Counted from the first letter of the stretch, positions 46,601 to 58,884 are shown. The stretch: 64,000 nt of DNA from Narthecium ossifragum (GCA_963920575.1 OY986973.1:23454760-23518759), one strand, 5' to 3'. Numbers and translations: made by a program. Notes: a model not told the origin generated them from the sequence alone.

Positions 46601-49600
46601 TAGGCCCAAAACTCATCAATGTGCTAAGTATGTCACATCTTTTATGTTTGCCTTTGATTTGTAGTCTTAACGTGTCATTGAAGTCAGTGGCATTTCCTTT
46701 GATATTCCAGTCAGACGAGCGTAAGCAGGAATTATTGGCTGCATTGGCAGCTGAGGAGCAACGGAGTCAGCAGCTCACTAAGATTGTTAAAGAACTGCTT
46801 CCTGAGCCTAAGCAAACTGCTGTCACAGAGAGACCATCACAGTCTAGAAGAGTAAGATTTTTTTTTTTTTTTTTTGTGTATCCTTTCTTTAGTGCAACAA
46901 GTTGTTTTATGTTCTCTCTTGCGTTCTTCCAGAGAAGCAATGACAAAAAGAGGATGTCTAGATGTTTGACTGACGAGGCAGAAAAGTATTTCACGGACTT
47001 CCTTATGAACATTGAAGATACAGATATATCATCTTTTGATGGAGAAAGAAGTGATACAAGTTCGACTGTGGGTGGAGCTAGGCAATCACAACAACTTAGA
47101 ATGCATTATACTACAGCAGAAGACTGTATTGATTTGGATAAACCTTCTACACAGCCTGTTGAGGCAAATGATCTTGTACTTCCATGGTTGCAGTGGGAAA
47201 CAAATAATGGCAGCTCTCCATCACTAATAGAAAGTAAGACGCCAAAGCCAGTGGTGGCGGGGAAGAACTTTTTTATTTCAGCACAGGTATCTCCTTTATT
47301 CACAAACATCTTGGTTTAGCATATTTGAAGGCATGAGCAAGGATTGCCGTGCCGCTGGCACGCGCCGAGCCGGTCCCTGGCCGGCTCGGCACTTGCCACC
47401 GGCACGGTCCGGCACGGACCGGCACGGTCCGGCACGGGCCTTTAAATGTTTGGCACGCCACATTTATGGTTTGGCACGGAGTTTTGATCATATATTTGAT
47501 GTTCTATATTGATTTAGAGATCTTTTGGATCTTTCGGCACTCAAAATGATAAATAATAGATATAATGAACTATTTATTATATCATTCATTACATCATTGC
47601 AACATACATCAACATACTAATACTATGACTTGTATATTCTCATGCTCTCCACCAACTATATTGATCCTCTAGGTTTAAAGGTCGATGGAGTGTGACCCCC
47701 CTAATAGATTGCATAAACGATAAAAACTGTGGGAATGTGGAATGTGATGAATGCTGCTCATCAAACCAAGGATTGCCGTGCCGCTGGCACGCGCCGAGCC
47801 GGTCCCTGGCCGGCTCGGCACTTGCCACCGGCACGGTCCGGCACGGACCGGCACGGTCCGGCACGGGCCTTTAAATGTTTGGCACGCCACATTTATGGTT
47901 TGGCACGGAGTTTTGATCATATATTTGATGTTCTATATTGATTTAGAGATCTTTTGGATCTTTCGGCACTCAAAATGATAAATAATAGATATAATGAACT
48001 ATTTATTATATCATTCATTACATCATTGCAACATACATCAACATACTAATACTATGACTTGTATATTCTCATGCTCTCCACCAACTATATTGATCCTCTA
48101 GGTTTAAAGGTCGATGGAGTGTGACCCCCCTAATAGATTGCATAAACGATAAAAACTGTGGGAATGTGGAATGTGATGAATGCTGCTCATCAAACTCTCT
48201 GATGAGGTCCATGAAACGGATAGGCTGATCCTCAAAAGTTACCTCCTCGAGCATGTTGTACCCGAAATCTACACGCAGAGGAGGATTTGATGAAAACTCT
48301 CCATAACTACTATATCGGTGAGGCTCTGACTGCTCAGAAAAGTATGGCTGCTGGCTCTGAGAATCAGATGAACCATAGTGAGGATAGCCATAAAAATCAT
48401 AGCCCTGGGGATCGACACTATGACGCGCAGGAATTGACACTGGGTACTGGTAATCTCCAAAGATATGTGATGAAGAATAGCAATCAGAATCGGATCTCTC
48501 CTCAGAGTGGAAGGGGTGCTGATAGGATGGAAGAGTGGATGATGAACTGGCATCAGCGAGACTCTGTCTCATGTCGGAGTAATCATACTGAGCATCTCGC
48601 TGTTGGCCGCCTTTACGCCTCCCGTACACCAAGCGCGAATCTCTCGCTCCATGGTGTTCGTCTTGTGTAGCGTGTGTGAATCCTTGCTCCTCTGTGAAAA
48701 TCAAGCCACCGTCCCTTCTCTGAGATTGTGTAGCAGGGATGCATGTGTCATCTCCACCATCACTATCGGTGCTGTCATTGTCCTTCGACTGATGCGTGCT
48801 GGCTGAAGTGGTGACTTCCATGTCATTGGTATCCCGTGCACCTATGTTTTGTCTGGATGACTGGCTTTGCTGGGATTTTCCGCCTACACGTGGCCCTCTC
48901 TCATGCATAAGACGATCAAACTCTGCATCAGAGTCGGTATCACCTTGAGTCCCTCCTCGAGCAGAAGATGCAGGAACCCTAGAAGGATTAGGAGCCCCTT
49001 GTTGCTCTGATGGAGATCTGACGTTCCGTGTTGTCCAAGCATCAACATCCATGTTCTGCAACCCTGCCTCCTCGATGATGTACCTATTTGGTCGAGGTGG
49101 ATCGCCTGGCTCGTCTAAGACGGGATCACCCATGTTTTCTGTAGCTCGCACCCAATCAACTATAGGATCATCTTCTTCCCCGAAGACGTCAGTGTCGATC
49201 ACATCAGGAACCCCCATGTCTTTCGCTGTATCCTCGGTGATGTACCTCAGTCGGAGTCTCATATTGTAATGTACATATACCAGCTTCTCCAACCGAGTGT
49301 ATGACAACCTATTCCGCACTTTTGAATGAATCAGTGCGAATGTGGACCAATTGCGTTCGCACCCACTAGATGATACAGTCTGTGATAGGATGCGAATCGC
49401 AATCCTCCTCAAATTTGGTGTTGACTCTCCGTACTGAATCCACCATTCAGCTGTAATACAATATATTTCATTAGAATCTCACTTTGGAGCTATTTGGGTA
49501 TGATATTAAATCAGTTACAAAATCACCACTTACCGGGATCAGTAGAATATCTCCCATTTACAGCCGAGGCCTCCCCGAAAGATCCAATCCCATCTCTGAA

Positions 49601-52600
49601 CATCATTCCCTGATTTCCATTTTTGCATATTTAACGGTAAGTCTTCAAGCATTATTTCGATAATTCTTGAAGAGAAATTGTAATATACAAAAAAGAATAC
49701 CTCATTTATAGCCAAATTGCATGCCGTTGCATCTTGCTCTAACCTGATAACACTGTTCCGCAAAGCTCGCAAAAGGTGATCCTCGGTAGCAAGATTGTAG
49801 CGGTACTGGTATGCTGGATTTAAATAATATCCTGCGAGATGCAAATCGCGGCCCATTTGTGCCTTCCAGCGGCGCTCAATAATGTTGATGATACTCTCAC
49901 AAGCTGTTGGAGCAGCTCCCCGTATCTCCGCTTTCGCTTGCTCGATCCTTCCATATAGGTAACCCATCTGAGCTTTCCTCTCAATATCAGCCATACGAAG
50001 AACAGCGTAAAGAGGTTCTATGGCCTTGATTGTTTCATTCACAGCCTCCCAAAATCTATTCGACAATATTGTATTGTATGTCTCCTTTCCATCCGTGGAG
50101 TTAGGATATCCACCAAAGTTACTCCACTCCTCGGATGCAAACATAGTTTTTAGTCCAGCCATCTTCTGTTGCATAGATTTCAATGCAATGAAATGTGTGC
50201 CAAATCTTGTAGCACCAGGCCGGATGAGCTCTCCCTCGGTGTATTTTTGCATCATGGCATGCACAGGAAGATGGTTGTATATGAACCGAGAGATTTGCTG
50301 GGCTTGTGCCACTGTCTTCTTTATCTTCTTCAGTTGGCCTATGTCGTGCAGCATCAGATCAATACAATGTGCGGCGCAAGGGGTCCAATATAAATGCCCC
50401 CTCCTCTCGACGAGCATCTCTCCAGCTTTCTTGAAATTTGCGCCATTATCGGTGACAATCTACATCATACATATAATCAAACATTATTAATTTCCCAACC
50501 CCTACGCAATGAAATTTAGCATTAGATTAATATGTGATTTTGAATTTACCTGCACGACATATCTCTCCCCTATTTCGTTTACAACTTGCTCCATGAGACG
50601 ACAAATGTAGTTTGCATCATGGAATTCGCCGGAGGCATTGATAGACTTGTGGAATACCACCTTTCTATTGCAGTAGACGAGAAAATTGATTATGGACATT
50701 CTCGTTGGTCCTGTCCAGCTGTCGCACATTAGTGTAACTCCATATCTGTTCCATTGTTTCTTGAAGCCACTAATATATTCCCGCATTTCGGCGACCTCCT
50801 CATCTAGATACTTGCCGGCTATTTCTTTATGTGTAGGAGGCTCAATCCCAGGCCCATGCTTTTGTATAGTGCTTATCATGGACCGAAAGAATGTGTTAGC
50901 TGCAGAAAAAGGAGGAATGTGAGAGAAATGAAACCACCGAGCTATGCTGCGACCGATTTCCCTCTTCTTGTCCCCCTTCCAATCGTTGATTCGTCGCTGC
51001 ATGGAGTCCTGGCTCGGGTATGCATTAGGATCCATGTCCCTAACATCGGCTGGTCTCTTGTTCCCTCCACCTCTCCTCATTGATCCAAACCTACCGAGGA
51101 TCGACGTGCCTTTGCTTTGTTTTCGAGGAGGTGAATGACCTGAGCCAGAGGCGCCATGGGCTCCAGAACCGGTCTCATATGTTGAAGGTCTGAAATGTGC
51201 TCTGTGTCTCTGGATCTCCTCCGCCTCCCACTGTTCCTGGAGGGATGCCTCGATGCCAGCGCGCAACAGTGGATCATCCTCATACGGATCCCGAACCGGG
51301 TATTCAGCCGCTTGTCTGTCTATGTTCGCCTTCATGTTCTTCATAGATTTTTTCGCCTCCTTTACCCTGTCAAGTTCGGCTCTCAAGTTTCCCCTGACCT
51401 GTTGAGGCACTTTTGAACATTTTGCCACGTTCGAGTCATTACCGGCTATATGCGCCTTTAGTCGGCTGACACCACCTCCTTTGCCTACCATGGCACAATA
51501 TTTACACACCCATCCAAATCTTGTTCCGGGAAGAGGATCCCCATATTGCCACCCAATATCCTCTTCACGTGATTTCGAACTCATTTAACTGAAATTATAG
51601 GATATTTAAAATAAAAGTTATGAAAAGTTATAACATGTACCAGCAATTTTAGTACTCATTTTCTATAATTTTCCTATTTTTTTTTTCCATTTTTGGATTT
51701 TATAATATTTTAAATTATTCAAAAAATCGTTTCTTAGTATTTTAGATAATTAAAAACAAGTCATTACTATTTCAAATAAATTAGTAATATTTTAAATAAT
51801 TCAGTAGACTTGTGTAACTTTGAATTTAATTTAATAACTAATCTTTATACCCAGATGAAATGATAGAAAACAACAATTAATGAGTAGAAATGATAAAATA
51901 TAAATGAAGTAATGAACAAACTTATATCTAACTTGAGATAAAAAGAAATAATCTAATATTTTAATACTTTAACAGTTTAACCCATGTTAATAACTTAAGT
52001 TATGTTAATAGCTTATCTTATGTTAATAACTAGCTATTAAAATATAAATAAATTAATACCTTTATATCTTTACTCGGTGGAACCGAGGGTTTAAGGCTTT
52101 AAGGCTTAAGCCAAAGAGGAGATCGGCGTCTTCCTCGCTCGACACCGACGGCGGGCCGTTTCTCTTCCTCTTCCTCTCCGACGCCGTTCCTCTTCCTCTT
52201 CCTCGCCGACGCCGACGCCGTTCCTCTTCCTCGCAGACACCGTTCCTCTTCCTCGCTCGACGCCGTTCCTCTTCCTCGCTCGACGCCTTGATGCCGTGGA
52301 CAGGAAATCGCGGTGGAGATGGAGAGGTGGAGACTGGAGACACAGTGGAGAGGAGATCGGCGTGGTGGAGAGGAGGAGATCAGAGAGGAGATCAGCGCGG
52401 CGGAGGAGATGGCGCGGTGGAGATAGCAGCGGTCCAGGACCTCCAGGTACTTCCTCAGATCTCTCCACTCCTCTCCTCTCTACTCAGATCTCGGTGAGTC
52501 TCCTCTCCACCGCGCCGATCTCCTCTCTACTTCCTCAGATCTCTGCTCTGCTCCCCCTCCCTCTTATAATCGGGCCTCCATTGCGGTGTCCGGCACCACT

Positions 52601-54148
52601 AATGTTGCCGACCGGCAATATAAAGTATCGACCGGCACCATCGAGTGCCGGTCGGCAAGAGGACAAAAAGGGTGGTGCCAGAGCCGGGGGCAATGTCGGT
52701 GCCGCTGGCCCACCGGCTCGACATTTGTCGGCCGGCACCATCGGTGCCGGTCGGCTCGGGAATCCTTGGGCATGAGTATTCTGTTGCTTGGATAATCATC
52801 AATCTTTTCGCTGGTGTGTTTTGTAGCACATGCGGTACATGCAATACAACCGCAGCTTAAAGTGCAAACATAGGAGTTAGGACTGATTGTATGGCCTAGC
52901 CATTTGCAAACTTAGTAGCATATTGGCCATGTAGCAGACTTTTATGAGGAACTGAACAGCAAGTAGTCAGCACATATGAATGGCTTAAGATGAGATTTTA
53001 CAAAAGTGTTTGGCTACGCTTTATTTCTGTGACAACTAAATTGCATCATGTTCTTTGCAAAATATCACTTGCTTCTAAATGGATGACTATATGCATATAG
53101 TTTTGTCGTTTTAGAGCTGTAGAACACATCATGAAGTTCGATGGGATGGACTGTTGGATAATATTGTCTTTCCTAATAATGTGTACATGTGGAGAACCAC
53201 AAAATGCCAGTATGAGTCTAAATTAAATGTTTCTCTCCTTCAGCCATTTCTCTTTCCTGTAGTGCAAGCTTTCTTATCTATATGGTTTTCTCCACTACTC
53301 AGGAACTGCCTGTGTGTAATTAAATACCTCTATAGCTGGACAACTTTGGCTACGTTCTTGTGTACCCTTTTGTTCTCGAAAGGAATTCTATGGAAACTTT
53401 GTTTGTTGTAATCACTCTTGAGTTTAATACCACTGGAATTATTCTTACTGAATTGAGGCCTCTAGGAGCAATGTGACTACTCTTCCTGCTTTTATCTGCA
53501 TCACTTTATTCTGCCAGATGGTTTTCTCAACTTTTTATCTATTTTTGACTGACCATGGTTTCATGCTACCATTACTTTTATATGTGATTTCTGTCATGTT
53601 GGCTTCATGGCAAACTTTCTATATCTATGCTTGGTCTAGGCAATAACCTATGCAATCTAATGACCATTGTTTTCAATGGTCATCTCATACTGAGATGTAT
53701 CTCATCCTTTCACCGGCAGCATTAAGTGTTGTCTTAAGAAGTTACAATAAGCTTATCAAAAGGGCAATTTTAGTCTGTATTGCATCGTCTCATGGTTCTT
53801 ATTTTCTGATATTGTATTCAGGAGGACATTGATGCTTACAACAGCAGTAATCACCCCACAAGCAGCCGAGGAAGCTGGAGCCCTGAGTTCAATGGCCACT
53901 CTCCTGCAGTTTCTAGATACATAAAGGGTAGCAACACATCTGGATATTTCAGTAGCAAATACTCCGGTGGTGGTCGGAGGAGAGGGTCCTCTTTTAACAT
54001 GGACGAGTACCTTCACCTCAACCATCAGGAGGATCTCCTGTTTGAGAGGCTGAGGCAAAGGAACAGAATAGAGTCAGGTAGCTTAGTCCTTTTGTATGCA
54101 GTAGATTTTGGTAGTGTTTTTGTTGTGTATCTGGACCGGCATAATTAG
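43653..54148 (+). CDS. Uncharacterised plant protein, 6 exons, intron 5 invaded by a hAT element
   Basis: I do not recognise the family. Exons are 43653-44186, 44883-45020, 45739-45834, 46711-46851, 46933-47286 and 53822-54148. All coding junctions are GT-AG with phase 0, so each exon is a whole number of codons; total about 529 residues. The N-terminus is GC-rich, Arg/Ser-rich and basic, with acidic EEEED and DDEDD patches and RRRRSLSVARYR. Exon 4 encodes a short Glu/Leu-rich helix (ELLAALAAEEQRSQQLTKIV), likely coiled coil. Exon 5 carries EAEKYFTDFLMNIEDTDISS and PWLQWE. Exon 6 is Ser/Gly-rich and ends with EYLHLNHQEDLLFERLRQRN. It may be nuclear or cytoskeletal; that is a guess. The last exon could also splice at GAGTCAG|GTAGC (54075-54083), so the C-terminus is uncertain. 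Intron 5 is 6.5 kb because of the hAT insertion. Confidence 0.75.
47338..48195. repeat. 429-bp perfect tandem duplication of the hAT left end
   Basis: Units 47338-47766 and 47767-48195 look identical. Each carries a terminal inverted repeat, the subterminal GC-rich motifs and the last ~40 codons plus stop of the transposase. Only the outer copy is next to the target-site duplication. Confidence 0.93.
48069..51584 (-). CDS. hAT transposase (BED finger, DUF659, C-terminal dimerisation)
   Basis: Cut-and-paste transposase. Minus-strand exons 51584-50550, 50459-49701, 49609-49534 and 49450-48069 join at GT-AG sites without any stop, giving about 1083 residues. A BED zinc finger lies at 27-56 (VCKYCAMVGKGGGVSRLKAH, then a distal Cys). 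The DUF659 part holds the first catalytic Asp in CDSWTGP (about 288) and the second in IVTDNGANF (349), with CAAHC after it. The C-terminal hAT dimerisation region has AEWWIQYGES and SSSGCERNWSTFALIHSKVR with the catalytic Glu at about 655. A long Ser/Gln-rich low-complexity tail (roughly 690-1083) follows, unusual in length. Intact frame, TSD and TIRs suggest a potentially autonomous element. Confidence 0.93.
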
Positions 54149-55404
54149 TTCAGTTTTAAATGCTTTACTACTAAATACAAGCATGCGTCCAGCCGACAGT
54201 AGTTGATGATGTTACACTGATATATCTCAAAAAACAATAATTTAATTAAGGATAAAATATAATACTTATACTATGAAATATTTACTTACTATAATTACAG
54301 GATGGTTAAATAATAGATTGGAGATTAGAGAAAAAATATTTTAGTAATATAGAAAATGGCATTGTAAATAAGAAAATTATAGAGTAAGTGAGCAATAAAT
54401 CCTTAGGGGCTATATGGTTGCTTGAATCGATGGTGGACCATGAGATCTATGCGTCTTGGGGTGCATGCATTGTCCACATGATTCACCCTATGTTGATGTT
54501 TGGTTTGTCTTTGAGATCATCTGATGTAACTTGATCCTATGTTTGGTTTATCATCTAGGAAGGTTGAATCAATGGAGTGTGGTCATCACCTTTCATGGTG
54601 GTGAGGTTACCTTCAGTTGTTATAAATAACAAAGAAAAGAAAATTTTTATTTGTCTAATTAGCTAATTTGGGTGCTAATTAGACACTTTTACATGACTTC
54701 GGTCATTTGTTGGCTTGAATCGATGAGCAAAACATCATCTACTTGCAACTTTGGAACATTGAAAAAACATCATCTACTAGGAACTTTGTAGCATTGAAAA
54801 ACATGATATAATGAGTTACCAAAAATGTTCTCATTGCTATCATATATATATGGTAATCAAAAGAGAAGCACTTGTCATTATTTCGGATACAACGAAGAGA
54901 AGCATATTGCTAAGCACGAGTGTAATTATATAGCGAAGAGAAACTCAATGAAAGGTGATTACACAAGGTTAGGCCCCAACCGTCACAAAAAAAAAAAAAA
55001 GGTTTATAAAGGTTTAGCTCTCAAGTAGTAATGAAAATTAAATTTGCTCAAATGTTCACAAATAATAGCAATACATGTTTTAAAAGTTTACAACTCAAAA
55101 CTATTTATACTGCCTTCAACTCGTCCAAAAAAAGCCTGCAATGTAACAATGCCTTGATGTGTTCCTAAAGTCTCATGCAAGTAAGGCGTCGCAATGGCTT
55201 TGTTTTTTACTAGGCGTATGTTGACAGTCAATCCATGCATCGACTGTCGCTTTAGTCGTGTAGCTCAAAATACAGTCTTCATTATTCACGGTCGATTCAC
55301 GGATCCACCGTCACATCGATCGTCAGCCTCTGAGAGGAAATGATGCATCTATAGTCGATACTTGGATCGACCTTCAATCTTTAACCTTAACCAACAATGC
55401 TTGA
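54149..55404. other. Intergenic region downstream of the unknown gene
   Basis: 3'UTR of the gene, then AT-rich sequence with a possible MITE-like fragment near 54405-54720 ('gttgcttgaatcgatg' twice, at about 54418 and 54712). A poly(A) run is at 54988-55001. No gene seen. Confidence 0.45.
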
Positions 55405-57705
55405 TTATTTCTCGAGAAAGGGACCGGGGTCCTTTGTTTGGACCCAATCCGGCAATTAGACCGGCCACAAAAAGCTTCGGGTATTTGATCTATTTTGAAG
55501 AAAAAAAGTTCAAAATACTCTTTCCAAAACACCTATTTATATTTTAATTGGGTTAATATCATTTTGGTACCCTCTAGTTTCACGAATTATCAATTTGGTT
55601 CCCATATTTTAAAACGTATCAAAACGGGGTCTATAGTTACCAAACTTTTCAATTTGGTGCAAGTAGGGTAACGCCGTTGTTGATTTAACGCCAAACCGGT
55701 CAGTGACCGGTTTTGCATGATTTTGACCAGTTTTTGGTCAATTTTGACCGGTTTCCTTGCCACGTCAGCAAGTCAACATCACGTTCATTGCCATGGACGT
55801 CGTTTGAGCTTTGTTGCCGGGGCTTCGAATCCGCTGGGGTTGGGGAAGTTGTCGCCCGAGTATTTGACGAATGCCGTCCAAGGAGATCCGATCTCCGTCG
55901 CCAATTGGAGCCAAGGATGCGTAGGCTAGAACAGGGGAGGCACCGCCTGGAACAGGGGAAGCAGAGGATGCGTCGCCCTTCGAAGCTGCTGGAGACGAGG
56001 GGAGCATCTAGCTTTGATCTCCGTCGCCGTCGAGGAAATCGGCTGGAACGTCTTGCTGGAGAAACTAGCTGTGCGGCGAGCCGAGGAGAGGGAGCTGAAG
56101 AAGAACTCGCCGGACCTTGGAGCTGCAAGTGAATGGCGACGGACGGCTGGTGACGGATCTCGCTGGACGAGATCTCAATGGACGTGGGTGTTGATGCCGC
56201 GTGCTTGAGATGAGGAACGCCGTCCAAGACCTCGCTGAGTGTGTGCTTGATGCCGCGTGCTTGAGGCTGCGGACGGCCGTCGACGATGAGGATGCGCCCG
56301 GGGTGCTCCTCCTACTTGATCGCCCGAGAGGATCACCAGTCGATCTCCTTCTCCTCCTTTCTTGGTTGTCGCTGGACGCGGGGTTGATGGTGAGGCGTCG
56401 GAGAGGGTGATGCCGATGGAGTATGGGTTTCGCCGGATGTGGGGTTTGATGCGGCGGGCTTCGTGGTTGTGCACGGCGATGAGGGATGACCACCCTTGGG
56501 TTGGATCCGAGGAAGATGCGCCGGGTCTTCTCTTGCCTGAGCGTGTGTGAGAGGCCGCGGTCGATCCTCCTCCTCCTTCTTCCAGCCACCAGCCCTTCTT
56601 CTCCCTTCTCTCCTCCCCCTCTGTTTTTTGTTGCCATCTGCTCCTTCCTTCCTTTATTTGCCAGCCGAGGTCGGAGAAGATCTCTCTGTACGTGTGGCCT
56701 CCCCTCCTTCTCCCCCGAGCTCTCTCTCAAACTCCTCTCCTCGATCACGCCGGCAGCAACCCATCTCTCTCCCTCGGACTCCCTCGAGCTCGCCAACGAC
56801 CGGAGGCCTCTCCCTCTCCGTCTCCCTCGAACTCCCTCTCCTTAGCTCCGGCCAGAACTCCTCTCCCCTTAGCTCTCTCTCTCCCGAGAGCCTCAGATCC
56901 GAGCTCCTCTCCCCTGAGCCATCTCTCTCCCAAAAACCACTTTTCTTCGCGGGAGATCGCACAAAACTGGTCACGTGAGGTCACGTGGCCGATTTACCGT
57001 TAAATCAGCAAACGGCGTTACCATAATTGCACCAAATTGAAAAGTTTGGTAACTATAGACCCCATTTTGATACGTTTTAAACTATGGGAACCAAATTGAT
57101 AATTCGTGAAACTAGAGGGTACCAAAATGATATTAACCATATTTTAATTTATTAAAAAATCAAATCGTAAAAATTTCAAATTTCAAATCTTAAAAATTTC
57201 AAAATTTAAAATTGTAAAAATTTCAAATTTCAAATCGTAAAAATTCCAAATCGTAGAAATTTAAAAATTCAAATTTCAAATCATAAAAATTTTAAATTTT
57301 AAAATTGTAATTTCATTTGATTTGAATGTTAAAGAATTGTTTTACTCACTTGCCATTAAAAGACTCCTCCAGTTCCAAACCAATAGCGTTGGTCATATTG
57401 GCAATCACTTCGTGCAAGTTTTCTTACATCCTCATTACCCTGTAGTGTACCCATTCCAACGTGGTGGTGACAACATTTATCGTACGAAGCTAAAGGATGT
57501 GCTGTTCGTTATACGACACGTGTTCAATTGTTGTACGAAATAATAGGTACATCACCAAGCGCAACGAGAGCCGAATTTGGAGACAATATTGATTAGAATT
57601 TATATTTTTATATATTTTTATGTATCTTTTTTTTGTGTATTGTTACATGTATTCTTTTCTAAACATGGCTAAATCAATATTGGTTTAATAGACTTTTCAC
57701 AAAAG
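55405..57705 (+). mobile_element. Second copy of the dispersed repeat of 23786-24312, split by an insertion
   Basis: The left part (55405-55538) and right part (57150-57705) match the two halves of 23786-24312. The coding fragment seen in the first copy is here broken by several stops and frameshifts. The junction is occupied by the long-TIR element at 55550-57138. Confidence 0.6.
55550..57138. mobile_element. MULE-like element with ~140-bp terminal inverted repeats and GC-rich cargo
   Basis: The left arm (55551-55690, starting GGTTAATATCATTTTGG) and right arm (56999-57138) are near-perfect inverted copies. An 11-bp direct repeat atattttaatt flanks it (55539-55549 and 57139-57149; one extra G at the left). 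Long TIRs and 9-11-bp target duplications are typical of Mutator-like elements. The interior (about 55700-56990) is much more GC-rich than the surroundings and has overlapping open frames on both strands with no recognisable domain. It may be captured gene sequence (Pack-MULE), which needs a homology search. Confidence 0.75.
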
Positions 57706-58439
57706 GGAAAAGGAAGGGGGTGTGAGAGCGGGGGCGGTGTCAAGGGGTGAGAGAAGCAGCCCTCATCCTCCTTTATTCACTCATAGTAGATCCATGTATT
57801 GATCATCGTATCTACTATGGAGGGTGTATCGTATGAAAGGATCATTTTAGCCGTTTCATACGATACATGATTTGGTTTAAAAAATGTATCACACGGTACA
57901 TGCATTAGTTGTTGTATTGGTGAACCAAATACAAGATCAACCTCTAAGGATGCATTACATGTATGATGCACCCTGATTCAGCCCAAACAAACAGCTCAAC
58001 TATATCAAGGAGGATGAGAAGGGAAGCTGGAACCTTTGATTGTCAATATTGTCGAGAGCTTTGAAGAACGTTTACAAGTAGGAGAGACAAAAGACGAACG
58101 GCTCAGCATCCTACGTGGCAGAGGTTTATTGGGCCACGCAAGTACCTTAATGGGCAACCTACCTCCATCCAGTGCACGTTCTTCTGATCCCATCATTTAT
58201 AACCAAAAAATATCTAGGAGTAATATCATAAAAAGCTAAATATAAAAAAACTTCATAAAATTCTGATGATGTCATAATGCCTCCTAAAAAGATATGATTA
58301 AATTCATGTAACCCTTATGTGAGGCTTGATCGTGGTAAAAGTACAAGATTAAGTAGTGAAATGACTAAGGAGCCCATGGGCATCAGACAATGCATATGTT
58401 ATAGCTACGAGTAGTTTAGTAGTTAAGTTTACATATTTG
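57706..58439. other. Intergenic AT-rich region
   Basis: Contains a possible decayed MITE around 57780-58000 (several 'gtatcgtatgaaacg'-like inverted stretches). No gene seen. Confidence 0.4.
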
Positions 58440-58637
58440 TCATATATTAATTTAAGGAGTTATCATCCTTATATAGAGAGATGGTTATAAATTAACCTTT
58501 CGTTATCCTATATGAAGCTTACGTGAAGAGGGTTATCCTACGTGGAGCCTACATGAAGGGGGAGTTAGTGGGAGAGAGAAGGGGTTAGTGAGGAGTTATT
58601 GAGGAAGGTGGGGAGAAAGGGCAGGGGGACTTATTAG
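58440..58637 (+). mobile_element. Helitron-like short element, first of a head-to-tail array
   Basis: Similar to 30779-31075 in the opposite orientation ('ctacgtggagcctacatgaag', 'gttagtggg...'). It ends TTATTAG followed directly by the T of the next unit. The hairpin near the end seems to have been lost. The start is approximate. Confidence 0.4.
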
Positions 58638-58884
58638 TCTATTATATAAGATCAGGTTTTGTGAGTCACAATATGAATCATTTATTTTTCTCACACGTGG
58701 AAGCTAAGTCATTAGTAGAGGAGGAGAGAGGGAGACACCGGACACGTGGCAGCTAAGTCATCAGTAGAGGAGGAGAGAGAGACACGTGACAACTGAGTCA
58801 TAGAGAGGGGACAGTGGAGGTGGATGATTAGAGGGTAGTGGGGATGTGTGGTTACCCGTGCCACTTGGCACGAGACCCACCTAG
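58638..58884 (+). mobile_element. Helitron-like short element with clear 3' terminus
   Basis: Starts TCTATTATATAAG and ends with hairpin CCGTGCCACTTGGCACG, then AGACCCACCTAG followed by T. TC at the 5' end, a hairpin ~10 bases before a terminal CTAG, and insertion next to T are the standard Helitron marks. Length is 247 bases. The interior carries repeated 'cacgtggcagctaagtcatcagtagaggaggag' units. Confidence 0.6.

Larger units (their letters stand above)
47338..52768 (-). mobile_element. Complete hAT DNA transposon in intron 5, with duplicated left end
   Basis: Bounded by a perfect 8-bp target-site duplication GGCATGAG (47330-47337 and 52769-52776), as expected for hAT. The terminal inverted repeats begin CAAGGATTGCCGTGCCG (left) and CAAGGATTCCCGAGCCG (right, reverse complement); CAAGG fits the hAT YARNG rule. 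Subterminal regions are packed with GGCACGG/CCGGCAC motifs, candidate transposase-binding sites. It encodes one intact transposase antisense to the host gene. The first 429 bases are repeated in tandem, giving two copies of the left terminus. Length is 5431 bases. Confidence 0.96.

Noticed and set aside
47340..47980. Several short overlapping frames rich in Ala/Arg/Gly on both strands
   Set aside because: They are translations of the GC-rich hAT subterminal repeats and appear twice because of the duplication.
55700..56990. Overlapping long frames on both strands in the MULE-like interior as real genes
   Set aside because: Strong overlap in several frames is expected from GC-rich DNA. None shows a domain, and no choice of strand is better supported.
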